From NCBI GenBank assembly GCA_964017235.1, contig OZ024934.1, forward strand, positions 82,178,706 through 82,242,705: 64,000 nt of DNA, read 5' to 3'. The notes beneath the pieces are model-generated. The model worked only from the letters and a program-made list of their open reading frames with translations, had not been told where the DNA came from and searched no databases. The DNA comes from Sabellastarte sp. h YS-2021 (Eukaryota; Annelida; Polychaeta; Sabellida; Sabellidae). This document shows positions 11,190-22,299 of this stretch, in pieces. Numbering within the stretch: the stretch's first letter is position 1; each line of letters begins with the position of its first letter. Both the position numbers and the translations under genes were made by a program.

Positions 11190-12281
11190 GATGCAGGACA
11201 CAAACATTTTAGCAGAGAATATTGCAGTTTAAGTAAGAGAGGAAATAACCTTTTGAAAATTCTGTGATAGAGAACTTTGTGCCAGTCAAAACTCTGGTTG
11301 GTTCTGATTATTTTTATGAAGCGGACTTAGCAATTACTTAGAATGAGTCCTAGCTTTTAAATCACTGCTGTATTATACCAAAAATGTTGGATAATTGGAT
11401 AGCAGTGACCTTGACTGAACTGTCTCAAGTCCATACCATATTAATTTGGGGAAAATCTTTAGTTGAAACTTGAAAATATATGGCCATTAAATAATTCTGT
11501 TTTAATAACCATTAAACATTTGCCAAACAGTTTAAATTGCCAAAAGATGAAACTTGAAGCTGTTTGTATTTGACTTAATTATTTTGGTTTTGTTAGGGGC
11601 TATTAACAAGGAAGCAGTGATTTCTGGTCCCTAGTCTGCAAGAGTGTACCAGCAGCCATACGCAAGCAACCACTAACTTTCAATAAAGGTCAAGGCACCG
11701 ACATACATGTATGGATGCATGTATTTCCTCTCACTCCCTCCTGTTTTGAATATATTACTTTGGACTATATTTGCTTTAATGCCATTTGTGATGTTGAATA
11801 AACTGATAAATTACGAGTTGGCAGTCTTTGTGCCAGGGGTTTCAACTTATTAACTAAATACAGATGCTAAGTTTAATGCAACATCAAAACAAGTATGTGG
11901 CATTCATATATATCTGTCAAAACACCTGAAACCTTTAGCCATGCTGCATATGTTTTTCTGATTTTTATTTCTGATTTCTATAGACTGGACATGTAGCGTA
12001 TATTTGACTTATACTAACTTTATAGTGCAGGTTCCAACTTAATCAAACTTTCAAAAACTGCAAAAAGATTGGACAGGATATTGAGTTAATTCAAACTGAT
12101 GTTGAACCCTGTGACCATAGTCTAAACATTGCTAATATTTTTTTAAATTTTGGGCAATTAGTTTGAACACCATAGTTTTATCACGTCAATGTCTCAATAT
12201 TTTATGAGAATAAAAATTAATTCTGTTTGAATATCAAATATTGTACACCTAGCATAGTAATATCAATGAAGAAATAAGTTG
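11190..12281. other. No recognised feature
   Basis: This is AT-rich sequence without a credible open frame. A weak SINE-like stretch may lie near 11590-11760, but neither promoter box is convincing. Confidence 0.4.
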
Positions 12282-12289
12282 TCTAACAA

Positions 12290-13493
12290 CAGGGTTGGGT
12301 CAAATCCTTTGAAGATTTGGATTTGAAGGATTTAAATCCATTTTTCAAAGGATTTGAAATCCTTTTGCAAACGAAGGATTTTGGAATTGATTTAAATCCT
12401 TTAGATTTGGGGCAAAATCCTTCTGCTTTTTAAAATCCTTTAAATTTTAATAGACTAAGTGTAATGTGTGTCTGTTTTTAATATACAATGTGTTACTGTT
12501 TATTTGCCCTCTTCATAAAATACATTAACAAATTCTAGTAATCTTGTGCACCGTGTAAGTATCCAGACAAAATACAATTGCTGCTTTAGATGTAATTTAA
12601 TCTTTGTAATTTACAGTGAGTAGGAAAGGGAGTACAGATGAAAGAAGCCTCAGTACTTTGATGAAATAGCACTTAGCTTTCATAAACTTAATAAACATAA
12701 ATAAACTTCATAAACATGATAGAAATAAACAGTGAGCAGCAATGGGGGCACAGTTGAAAGAGGCCTTAGTACTTGTGAAATGTAATTAACTTATCTGTAT
12801 ATATATAAGATGCCTCATTTGTTTGCACTTCATTCACTTGTTTCAACACATTATTCAAGCTTAAGCAATGACTAAAGTCTAATGTTATGGATTGAAAACT
12901 ACCCAAGGTGTTCAAAGAATTTGACATCCCCCATAGTGTTAATGGGGATTTCAAAGCCAAATGCAAACATTGCACAGCTATTATTTCTGCTTCAACAAAA
13001 GCCTCTTTAAACCTGCTAAGATATCTATTGGTTTAATTGTTTAGTCAGCTTTTGTCTAAAGAAAGTAAAACATTACAGAGTTATATATGCGACCCTAGTT
13101 CTGTTTGTTTTCTGTAATAAGCCTGTTGTTATACATGCTGGTGGTCAATTATATGCCTTTAGATATATATGTTAGTTTGAATTTTAAACAAATATAAACA
13201 CGAAGGTAGTAACAAATTTTTTTTAATAAGATTAACATTTTACTTAATTGCGAATTATTTACAGTATTTGTAACTTATATATGTTATAGTACAGTACGTA
13301 GAGTCGATATTATAGTGCACATCCATCATAGCTTATTCAAGCACATTTTTATAAAGGATTTTAATTCCTTTTTCAAAAAGGATTTGGATTTAAATCCTTT
13401 TGAAAAAGAAAAGATTTGGATTTAATTTGGATTTGAAATATTTCAAAGGATTTGGATTTAAATCATTTTTCAAGGATTTGACCCCCAACCCTG
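12290..13493 (+). mobile_element. hAT-like element with BED-finger remnant and 8-bp TSD
   Basis: The termini cagggttggg and cccaaccctg are flanked by the identical 8-mer tctaacaa, at 12282-12289 and 13494-13501. The subterminal zones are dense in the motif aaggatttgaaatcc and variants on both sides. In the middle, on +, about 12936-13017 reads as FKAKCKHCTAIIS followed by a serine- and lysine-containing stretch and NLL. This is the pattern of the BED zinc finger at the N-terminus of hAT transposases (C-x2-C spacing visible). The catalytic domain is absent, so the element is an internally deleted, non-autonomous derivative. Confidence 0.8.
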
Positions 13494-13843
13494 TCTAACA
13501 AAATGTCATATTTTATAAACAGAAATGCTCCTTGAAGATCGAGTATTGTATGTAGGCAGGTCCATTTATTTAAAGATCAAATACTTCATATTGTTGTACA
13601 ACTCATTAATGTTCATATGTACTATGTGCAAATGAGGCCACAGAATTCCGTGCCATCTCTCAAAAATATTTTATATTTTAAACAGAAATGTGTTTAGAAT
13701 GGTATTTTATGTGGAACGTAAATGATATCTTGGGTATGAGTTGTGAGTAGGTATATCGGGAATCTCAGTGTTTCGCCGATTTTTTAACCGTGTCTTTAGA
13801 CGACTTTTAGTTTACACCAACTTTATGTTTACATTTTTTCAAC

Positions 13844-15139
13844 ATGGCGGAAAATGTCAGTTTGGGAAGTCTTCCAGATGAGATACTTTTCCATATATTG
13901 TCATTCCTTGATCATTGTGACGTCATTAAAATAAGTTCTACATGTAAGAGAATGAGAGAACTGGGCCGTTGTGACTTGATATGGAAACCAATCTGTCAGA
14001 AATACTGGTGTATTTCCAACTGCCCCAGTCACTTGTCTTGGTGGGATATCTTCAGCGAGTGGTCTCGAGATTATGGACGGTATATTAATGTGTATAGATT
14101 CATTCGACGAGCCTGGGATGAAATTGAGGATAAAATGGATGACAATTTCCCCAATATCTTTGAAAGTCTTCAGGATGGCTTGTCAGAAGAAGAACTCGAT
14201 TTAATTGAAAGTCAACTCAATAGGCCTTTGCCAAATGATTTCAGGTGTGTTTACAGAATACACAATGGCCAACGAGAAAATATGGCAGACATGGGGTTAT
14301 TTGGTGCACTACAAGTGTACAATGTTTACTCAGATATGCACATGCTTGATCTGAGATCGCTGGCAAAGGTTTATCCTTCTACCGTTCAAAAGAGTTGTGC
14401 AGGTTGGCAGTTTACTGGCTGTTTGCCTTTTTCAAAGTGTGAGCATTCTGGGACTATGCAGTACTTGGCTTTGACTGATGAAAAAGGACATGTACCTGGA
14501 CAAGTATTTCTCCCAACTCAAAATGTAGAGATTCTTCATAGCCTGAATGATGAGGGAAATGATCAGAGAAAGAACTTTTCATTTGACGATTTCATTTTAG
14601 CCAATAGTTTTATGGAGTACTTTTTGAATTTTGCAAACAATTTAGACAATTACCCAAATGTAAATGGACAAATGTTCAGATTTATATCCAACCCCAAAAC
14701 AAAACTAAAGACTGGATTTGTTAAAGTAGATGTGGCAACCTGCTTTTGTGCAGAACAGAGCGTAATCAATCCTCCTGAATTTGTTTATGCTTACAGAATC
14801 ACATTGAGTATGGATGCAGATGCACCCGCTGATGAAACTTGTCAGCTTGATAGTCGCCATTGGATTATCACTGATGAAAATGGAAAAGAGCAAAGAGTGG
14901 ATGGCCCAGGTGTTGTTGGCGAGTTTCCAATTATGAGGCCAGATACAAAGTTTTCTTGGATTAGTTGTACATCATTTAAGACAACTTATGGAACAATGGG
15001 AGGGCATTTTACTATGCGAAATTTGATCACTGGTAATACGTTTGACCTTCACTGTCCTACTTTCCATTTAAAGTGTCTCCCTTATCAAACAGCAAAAGAC
15101 AGAGACATGGTCATGCAGAGAGTGAAGAAAGATCAATAG
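13844..15139 (+). CDS. FBXO3: F-box only protein 3 (FBXO3), intronless, complete
   Basis: The 431-residue protein is open from ATG (context caacATGgcg) to TAG. Residues about 8-52 form an F-box (LPDEILFHILSFLD) for binding SKP1 in an SCF ubiquitin ligase. Residues about 95-235 resemble the SMI1/KNR4-like domain of FBXO3, including PNDFRCVYRIHNGQ. Residues about 275-405 form an ApaG domain with CQLDSRHW, DGPGVVGEFP and SCTSFKTTYGTMGGHF. This order is that of FBXO3, a cytosolic and nuclear substrate receptor. The long acidic C-terminal tail of vertebrate FBXO3 is missing, and the protein ends in a short basic stretch. The vertebrate gene has many introns while this copy has none, which suggests an old retrocopy or intron loss. 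No poly(A) remnant follows. An AATAAA lies at 15209-15214. It converges on the potassium channel gene at 16030. Confidence 0.93.
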   Translation: MAENVSLGSLPDEILFHILSFLDHCDVIKISSTCKRMRELGRCDLIWKPICQKYWCISNCPSHLSWWDIFSEWSRDYGRYINVYRFIRRAWDEIEDKMDDNFPNIFESLQDGLSEEELDLIESQLNRPLPNDFRCVYRIHNGQRENMADMGLFGALQVYNVYSDMHMLDLRSLAKVYPSTVQKSCAGWQFTGCLPFSKCEHSGTMQYLALTDEKGHVPGQVFLPTQNVEILHSLNDEGNDQRKNFSFDDFILANSFMEYFLNFANNLDNYPNVNGQMFRFISNPKTKLKTGFVKVDVATCFCAEQSVINPPEFVYAYRITLSMDADAPADETCQLDSRHWIITDENGKEQRVDGPGVVGEFPIMRPDTKFSWISCTSFKTTYGTMGGHFTMRNLITGNTFDLHCPTFHLKCLPYQTAKDRDMVMQRVKKDQ

Positions 15140-15208
15140 CATATATGATCAATAGTTAATGTTATTAGTATAGACATCATAATACTTGTATTCCCTTCTA
15201 TATTATGC

Positions 15209-15214
15209 AATAAA
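15209..15214 (+). promoter_or_regulatory. Polyadenylation signal for FBXO3
   Basis: AATAAA occurs 70 bases after the FBXO3 stop codon and is followed by a T- and G-containing stretch, as expected for a cleavage site. A second aataaa lies about 55 bases further on. The choice between them is inference. Confidence 0.5.
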
Positions 15215-15219
15215 CAATT

Positions 15220-16029
15220 TTTGTAAACAAAAAGTAATAGATTTAAAGTTTCCCCATAATATGAACAAATAAATATAGTTGTTTAAATATCTGAATTTGG
15301 AATTTTTTTTTACAAATTTTTGAACATCTCCTTGTTTTACTGTATGATATTCAGTTAATGGTTGACTAAAATTCTCCCTTGATAAAAAGCTTCACATACT
15401 GTGGAAATATCTAACTGTAGGAGTTTCTTGGCTTGCATCTTTTCATGTTAAAAGTGTGTATTTTGAAGTTAAAGGTAAAGTTTTGTATTCACTGCTGGAC
15501 AGTGATCAAACAATAAAAGATATTTCAAATCTGATCACATATGGTTTGTAATTAAAACATGGGGTGATTGGCCACCTTATGTCAGTGCATCTAACATTAC
15601 ATTTGTTAAGATTTACTGAAGTAAAAATGTGGATATAAAGCGTAAATGTTAACATGTTTAAATAAATATAATATGACACAATAAAATGTAACAAGTCTTA
15701 GAACCTTTATTGTATTGGTGGGCAACTGTGAGAAAATAACAAACAAGCTATTAATAAGTTACCGATAATGTAAGTACATAAAATCATTAAGAATCACTGT
15801 ATATTCAAGTATTTAATTTCAATTTAAAGATTACACTTCTCTTGTTTCCATATTTACAGCATTTTAATTTCTGGACAATCTGATATTTCACCAGTGTAAT
15901 ACCCTAACAATGTTTTTTGTCCATCTGCTTCTTCCATCCTTGTAGAAGGGAAAAAAATATGATTTTCATCTCAAATAAATGTCAGTAATCTAACCTTAGT
16001 TTTATTAAAATTTAGTTGTTATAGCAATG
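15220..16029. other. Convergent intergenic interval and 3' UTR of the first K2P gene
   Basis: No coding sequence is visible. On the minus strand an AATAAA (plus-strand tttatt near 15703-15708) could end the transcript of the K2P gene about 320 bases after its stop. The rest is AT-rich. Confidence 0.45.
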
Positions 16030-19000
16030 TCAGGCAGTTGAACCACCAGGTTTACTGATAATGGAAGTTGTATCATCTGGTGTTTCTCCTTTTGTACAAT
16101 CATTGTCAAATGACACATCATTCAATTTTCTGAAAAGGCTACCTGGAATAAACAAGAAAAGCTGTCAGCTTGTTGCACTTTAGCACCCTGTCCCATTGTT
16201 GAAACATAATGAAAAGGTTAAATGAAACCTATTAATACACATACCCAGCCATAATATTTGATTACTATTTCTTAGATTTATTTATTTCATTTCATGCCTA
16301 GTACATTATTGGTTATATTGTGACTGGTAGTTAGAAGGGCAGAGGAAACCAGTATATGCAGTTGGTCAAGGTTCTGTCTTGCAAACTAACCACCGACAAG
16401 CAGCTATCAGCTTTTTCAGTTGAGGTCAGGCCGGAACTCAAACTGATCACAGATGTAGGAGGAAAGTCTCTTACCACTGTGCCACTGTGGCCCCCTAGTA
16501 TTTGTTAGAACTGCAAAAAGAGTTCAGATTACCAGTTTGGTGAATTGATGAATTCAGTAGTTAAAACAGAAATGTGATTATATGAAAAGTTTTATTAAAT
16601 ACAGTTAATAACTGCAGAACCTTGGCTAAAATATAATCCCATGTATTTATATAACAATTCACTAAGGAGAACATGGGATCACAATGCAGGACAGAAAATA
16701 TTCTTTCAGAAAAACTGAATTAATGACAAAGAATTTTTGTAAGAATATAGTTTCTGCCCCAGGGTTCACGGTTGTCTTACCTATGTGATCTTGTGCCAAA
16801 GCAATAAAAGAAGACATCCATGACAAACCAAGAATGATCCACGCTGCTATCATAAGTCTGTAGGCTGGATGTTTCCAGTAACTGTCCTCAAAACCTGTTA
16901 GTGAATGAAAATGTGAGAAATATCTACAGCATGCTGTATTCTATATGGCCGAAGTTGTTTGTGATCTGGATGTTGAAGATGCCCATAAAGTCACATTTAA
17001 ACATCAACACTGGTGGAAGAAATTACAACTTGTGCAACATTACATTCCTTGTTTTCACCATGGCTCTGCCCCAGTCTGATTATTTTTAAATCGACTATAT
17101 TGCTGATAAAAGATCATTGAAGGTAAAAAACACCAAAGGATATATTAATGAGACTGCGAAAATGAAATATTACAAGATGAAATTGGTATCTCTACTACTT
17201 CTGATAGTTTTGTTCATAAAAGAATGATACAAGGGAGATAATGATATACCACAAGCAACATATGATGTTAGGTAACCCGTATAACCTCAGCCACTGTTAA
17301 AGTTATTATAGTTTTCACAAACTATATCAAGTTAAAAGTCCCATTTGCTATTAAATGTACCTGCCACATAATCCCCGAAGCCAATTGTAGTCAATGTAAC
17401 AACAGCATAGTATACCCCGTCTGTATAATTCCAGTTTTCTAACCACTGAAACACTGCTGCTGGTATCAAGATAATGAAACTTATGAAAATTGAGTTCACC
17501 AGTGATATTCTGAAAAAAAAATGCAAAAAAAAAAAAAATAAAAATATCCTGTAAATAACTAGTGTCAGGGGCTAATGGTCGAAACGAGGCATTTTAAATA
17601 TGTTTCAAATAGCTTAGAAATGCACATTACTGTTTATATCTTCCATAGGAAAATAGCATCAGAGATGCCCGTACCCCACAGCCTGGGGAAATAGTTTACA
17701 ACACCATGAGATATAGAAGTAGTGAAACCGTACAAAGATCTGGATACTTTCACAGCAGTGTCAGTGATATAAAGCCCCAAATAATGTTTAAGTAGAGAAA
17801 ATAACATCTAAGAGAAAGAAAATGTATGTAAAGATAAAACATTAAAACAAGATAATTCAATAACAAGATGACAGCATTAATCAGTGACTAAAAATTATGA
17901 AGCTGTAAAATCTATGAATTGGAGAATAGCTGTCAATGGAAATAGCACAATTATGTAGAAAATACATTTTATAAACAATTGCAGCAATAATACATATCCC
18001 AGTGAACATTTCATATGTTTATAAATATAAAATCTATTAATTGGAGAATAGCTGTCAATGGAAATAGCACAATTAATGACAAAGCACATTTTATAATCAG
18101 TTGCAGCAATAATCCATATATATCTGTCGTAAGAGAAAAAAATATCATATATGGCAAGTTAAAGGTTACAACATGATGCACACCTACACTGCCTAACCAT
18201 GTACCTACCAAGTGTCAACTGTCTACACCTTCTGGAATCCAAGAATTAGCCCAGGCAAGATTTTAAAACTCATGGTCACTATGAAAGGGTCAAAGGTTAA
18301 ATCAATGTCCCATCCTGATGTTGCATACCTACAATGCCTAACCAATGTCCCTACTAAGTATCAACTTCCTATACGTTAAGATTTCAGAGATATAGCCCAG
18401 AGAAGATTTTATAGGTCAAGGCAACTACAGCAAGGTCAAAGGTCAACTCAAGGTCACACCTTGATGTTGCACACCTACAACCTTCAACCAATGTCCCTAC
18501 CAAGTATCAACTTCCTACACCCTATGGTTTCTGAGATACTGCCTGGACAAGATTTTATAGGTCAAGGTCACTACGGCAAGGTCAAACGTCAAATCAAGGT
18601 GACACTATGACATTGCATACCTACACCCCCTTACCAATGTCCCTACCAAATATACCAAGTACCTACACCTTTGCACTTTCTGAGATACAGCGTGGACAAA
18701 CTTTTTTTCTGCCATCTACCAACCCGGCCAAATGCCTACTTGCCTATCGGGACATCATGGGTGAAAACCATACCCTGACAGCCCTTAAGAGCTGAGGGGT
18801 AAAAACTGAACATTGGTGCAGAAGTATTTGAATGCTAATCTCTAACCTTGTGAAAATGTGTTTACAGATAATTAGTTTGTTATTCTGGCACAGATAAATG
18901 TTACTCTCCATATGATTCTACTAAATATACAGCTCACATATAATTAATTTACACAATAAGTCATAACCACATGGCAACACATGGCAAGACATTTAGACCA

Positions 19001-20646
19001 CATAAATGTTTGTGTAGATACACTTGTTTCAGGTTTTATTTAATTTGCTCTGATTTCTTTCCCACCTGATGAATCTTGTTGTACGTGGGTATTTCTTACA
19101 ACATCCCCATCTAGAGCAAACTGTATGCAGTTTGCTGATGACATAAGCCATTCTGAGACCAATGGCTGTGAACATGACTAGTGCTAATGGAATGCCAAAC
19201 AGTGCAAAGAACACGCAGAACCACTGGCCTGCAGTTGTAGCAGGTGTGATGTTTCCATAGCCTGAAAATAAGTCATAATGCAATAAACTGCTGGTGTAAT
19301 TCCTAATTTCAGTACAAAGATAACTGACAATAACAGGTTTACTTTGTCAAGAGGCGTTTCTCTCCACCAGTACTTACAGTTTCTGACAATAAATACTCAA
19401 TATTCAATAGGTTAAACACCAGTCAACACTATTTTAAATTTGAGTTACACCAAACCAAGTCAGTTCTAGTGACAAATGTAAGAAGTCAAATTTGAGTTCC
19501 CCCCACCCCCACCCCCACCCCCCCAAAAAAAGGTAAAGTGTGACGAATTTGTTTCTAGGGTCAAATTTCATCAATTTCCTGGCACTAAGGTTATGTGACA
19601 GCTATGCTGGACCTTTGTTAATTACACAGTTTGCATTCTACAATTATATTGAGAACTATTTAATACTCTGTATCCTTTTTGATCTTCTAATTTGAAATTA
19701 AAAAGACCTATATGGACACTTTTAACCATGACTGGCCATTTTCCTGCCCTGATTGTGCTATTTTAAAGTGAAGGTGATTTTGGATTATCTAAAATTTTCC
19801 AGAGGTGCTTAAAACCCGCTAGACAACTATGTGTGATCTTTGTGTTCCTTATGCAATGTTTGTATTAAAATGTTGAGGTTTACAAAATCAGGCAATGAAA
19901 TACCTATAGTGGTGACCGCAGTTATGGCAAAGTAAACTGAAGTGTACATGTTCCACAGTGGTAAAGTGTGATTGTCGATACCACCCCTGATTCCTTTCCC
20001 AAACGTATTTGACACCTTAGCAATCAGCTGATTCATTTCTTCATGGGTGACACAAGTATTGTTCTCTGAAAGAGAAATGTAAGAGAGCAGTTTTATAACT
20101 GATTTGCAAGCCTCACTCTTTTTTTCACTTATTTTTTTTAATAAAACACCAGTGATAATTTTTAGCCTGTCCATGGATTCATACTCTTTTGAATTCGAAC
20201 AAACTGAGTCATACAGTGTCTTGAGATGGGTTTGTCAGCACGAATGTCTGATGGTTCACATAGTCTTCAGAACTGGGAGAAAGCCTAGTTTTGTGTAGGC
20301 TTTGTGGGTTGGGTCAGGGTGGAAAGTTATAATCTCTACACAGAGGCTATTATCTTTTACTTTAAGATTTTATATAGTGAGCAGCACAATGCATGATAAA
20401 CACATACTAAAAATAAGTGTGTATTACTTAAAGGTATAGCAATATATGTTATTATATCTATACATTTCATTCAAGGTAAATAAATTATAATTAATTCTGA
20501 CCTAACCACTGCAACTGAAACATGGCCGTTTCCAGTAAGACCTTTTCCTCATGATTTCTCTCCAGTAACATGAATACCAGGCCTCCCAGGGTGATGTACA
20601 CAAAGTATATCACAATCACCATCAGAAAGATCCACCACCGCATCAT
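16030..20646 (-). CDS. Two-pore-domain potassium channel A (K2P, TALK/TASK-2-like), six coding exons
   Basis: Exons on the minus strand are 20502-20646, 19904-20065, 19066-19261, 17361-17509, 16781-16894 and 16030-16142. They total 879 nt and encode 292 residues. Intron phases are 1,1,2,1,1. The product has the K2P plan. It starts with a first membrane helix from residue 4 and an extracellular cap with ENNTC (candidate cap cysteine and N-glycosylation site). Next come pore 1 TTIGYGN, helix 2, then helix 3, pore 2 [11 protein letters not shown] and helix 4 (YRLMIAAWIILGLSW). A 36-residue cytoplasmic tail follows. Pore 2 and helix 4 look closest to the KCNK5/16/17 group, but subtype is inference. 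The intron after the first base of the GYG glycine codon is a position shared by many K2P genes. Such channels carry background K+ current at the plasma membrane as dimers. The start is the first of two adjacent ATGs. A paralogue lies at 33170-44943. Confidence 0.92.
16270..16496 (-). mobile_element. tRNA-derived SINE (family A)
   Basis: On the minus strand the head reads ggggccacagtggcacagtg, with A box tggcacagtgg and B-box-like gtttgagttcc. The body contains ttgaccaactgcatatactg and the end is an aataaataaa tail. It is the partner of the copy at 850-1080 and lies in the last intron of K2P gene A. Confidence 0.75.
17645..17885 (-). repeat. Dispersed repeat, copy 3 (inverted)
   Basis: The reverse complement matches the repeats at 9315-9550 and 10977-11180, including the ctgtggggtacgggcatctc end. 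It lies in the third intron of K2P gene A. Confidence 0.6.
17903..18120. repeat. Two-copy tandem duplication, about 118 bp
   Basis: The text ttggagaatagctgtcaatg is found at about 17919 and again about 118 bases later. It is followed in both by gaaatagcacaatta and a diverged cagcaataat-catat end. Neither copy encodes anything. Confidence 0.65.
18165..18805 (-). mobile_element. Tandem-repeat element with terminal hairpin, reverse copy
   Basis: This is the reverse-complement relative of the element at 8257-9060. About four diverged units hold caatgtccctaccaagtatc and aggtcaaggtcactac. The hairpin-bearing end (acagcccttaagagctg) lies near 18779-18795. It sits in the third intron of K2P gene A. 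Confidence 0.7.
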
Positions 20647-20699
20647 CCTTACACTGTCCTGGAATTATACGGGCTGTGTGAATGATAGATTGAATAGAT

Positions 20700-20738
20700 G
20701 GATCAATCTATCAATCAATCAATCAATTAATCAAAATG
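20700..20738. repeat. (ATCA)n microsatellite
   Basis: A short run of atca/atct tetranucleotides (atcaatctatcaatcaatca and onward) lies in the probable leader intron of K2P gene A. Confidence 0.7.
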
Positions 20739-21529
20739 CAAATTTAACAATAGTTATTTACACTATGACCCCACCTTACATATTTTTTTATAGAGAATTG
20801 ACACTATTCATATTTATTGCACCTGATTGTACAATTAAAGTTGTTTTGCAAATAAGAAAAGTATTTCACTATCCAAATTGGATTAATACTCTGATAAATA
20901 TGAAATGTTATTTACAGAAATGTCGAGGAAGATGAGCTTATGCTAAAACAGTTATTTGTGTACACTTCATTACATTAGTCTGTAGTTGTAACATAAATAT
21001 TAATAAAATATTGTGAATGAAATTTTTCTAATAATACATTTATGTTGATCATCAGTTGAAGTACTAATGCTACGTTTTCTAAATAGTTTCATTCAGTGTG
21101 TCATTTTTATCTTTCGAAGTCTAAAAATTTCCAGCGTATAAAAATTTCTATGCTTGTGGTTATTCTTAAGATTTTTCTTAGCAAATGTTGTTCACAAATT
21201 CTAAGAAAAATTCCAAGAATAAAAATGTTAGTGAATATGGGCTCTGAAGTACTCACCTATTTTGTGCCATTCATCAGGAAAAAAAACATTTCTCAAAACA
21301 AGATAAATATGAATGAAAACAAACTCTTAATCGGTGTTTAAATGTGAAACTGATGTTATTAACCTTCAAATAGTGGACTTGAGTTTTCAACAATGGCATT
21401 TCCAATTTCCCTGGATTGGAGTCTTAACAGTGACACAAATTAGTAATTCATTGTATTGTAATTTACAGTAATATAAATTACTAGTATACTGAAGGTTCCT
21501 TTTTAAAGTGGTTTTTATGGAAGAAATTA

Positions 21530-21900
21530 TTTTGCAACTTAGGAACTCTATGAAAACGGTACCTTATGTTCAAGTTAATGGCATGATAACTGGCTGGCTT
21601 GCAACAATGAAGGGGTAAGACAAGGTGATAATGTATCTTCCATTCTCTCAAGCTTTTTATCAATCATCTTGCAAGTGCAGTAGAATTAAAAACTATGCAT
21701 CTTGTAGTTACAACAGGAGACTTGTATATGTTTGGATTTTGTTGTACGCAGATGATATCGTTTTTGTTAGTGAAAGTGAACAAAATTTACTACAAATGCT
21801 TATTCTTGTTAACAAGTGGTAATGGAAAGTTACTATTAAAAAGAAATATGCATTGTCTAAATAAAAGAAAAAAACAGAAACACAAAGTAGAATAAAAGTT
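21530..21900 (+). pseudogene. LINE reverse transcriptase fragment, frameshifted
   Basis: In one frame 21760-21822 reads LLYADDIVFVSESEQNLLQM and then NKW, the catalytic YADD block of a non-LTR reverse transcriptase. Upstream, in another frame, GVRQGD appears near 21614, the preceding conserved block. Frameshifts and stops separate them and nothing else of the element is seen. It sits in the probable leader intron of K2P gene A. Confidence 0.65.
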
Positions 21901-22299
21901 ATATGAGGGTTTTTATAATATATAAATTTTATTGTAAATTGAGATTTTTATGTTTAATTTTCGTTTGTTTATTTTGATTTGTAATTTAATAAATTAATTT
22001 CTTTAAAAAAGCTATACAAGATTATTCTCTCTATTAAGTGCTAGCAACTCTTAAAATATCATTGTACTTAAAGTGACTTATAAGCTAGCCCAGTAGAGGG
22101 CTGCATGTTTTATCGCCCAGGTTAATTGTAAATACGAACTGTATAACACATGTCACTATGATAACATAATATACTAATATATCTGCCATACACAAACTTA
22201 ACAAAACATACATAGATGGTCTGCTATGAAATCATACTTACCTTTATAAAAGAGTGATCCAAAGATGATCATTTCCACCACTGTATGACACAAAAATTA

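Larger units (their letters stand above)
20647..22290 (-). promoter_or_regulatory. Probable 5' UTR exon and leader of K2P gene A
   Basis: A splice acceptor (attccag) lies 12 bases upstream of the start codon, so exon 1 begins at 20658. A matching donor (aaag then gtaagt) ends a plausible upstream exon at 22242. Joined, the leader holds an ATG at 22270-22272. That ATG opens a short frame overlapping the main start out of frame, and such an upstream frame could lower translation. The exon 5' limit and promoter cannot be fixed. Confidence 0.45.
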
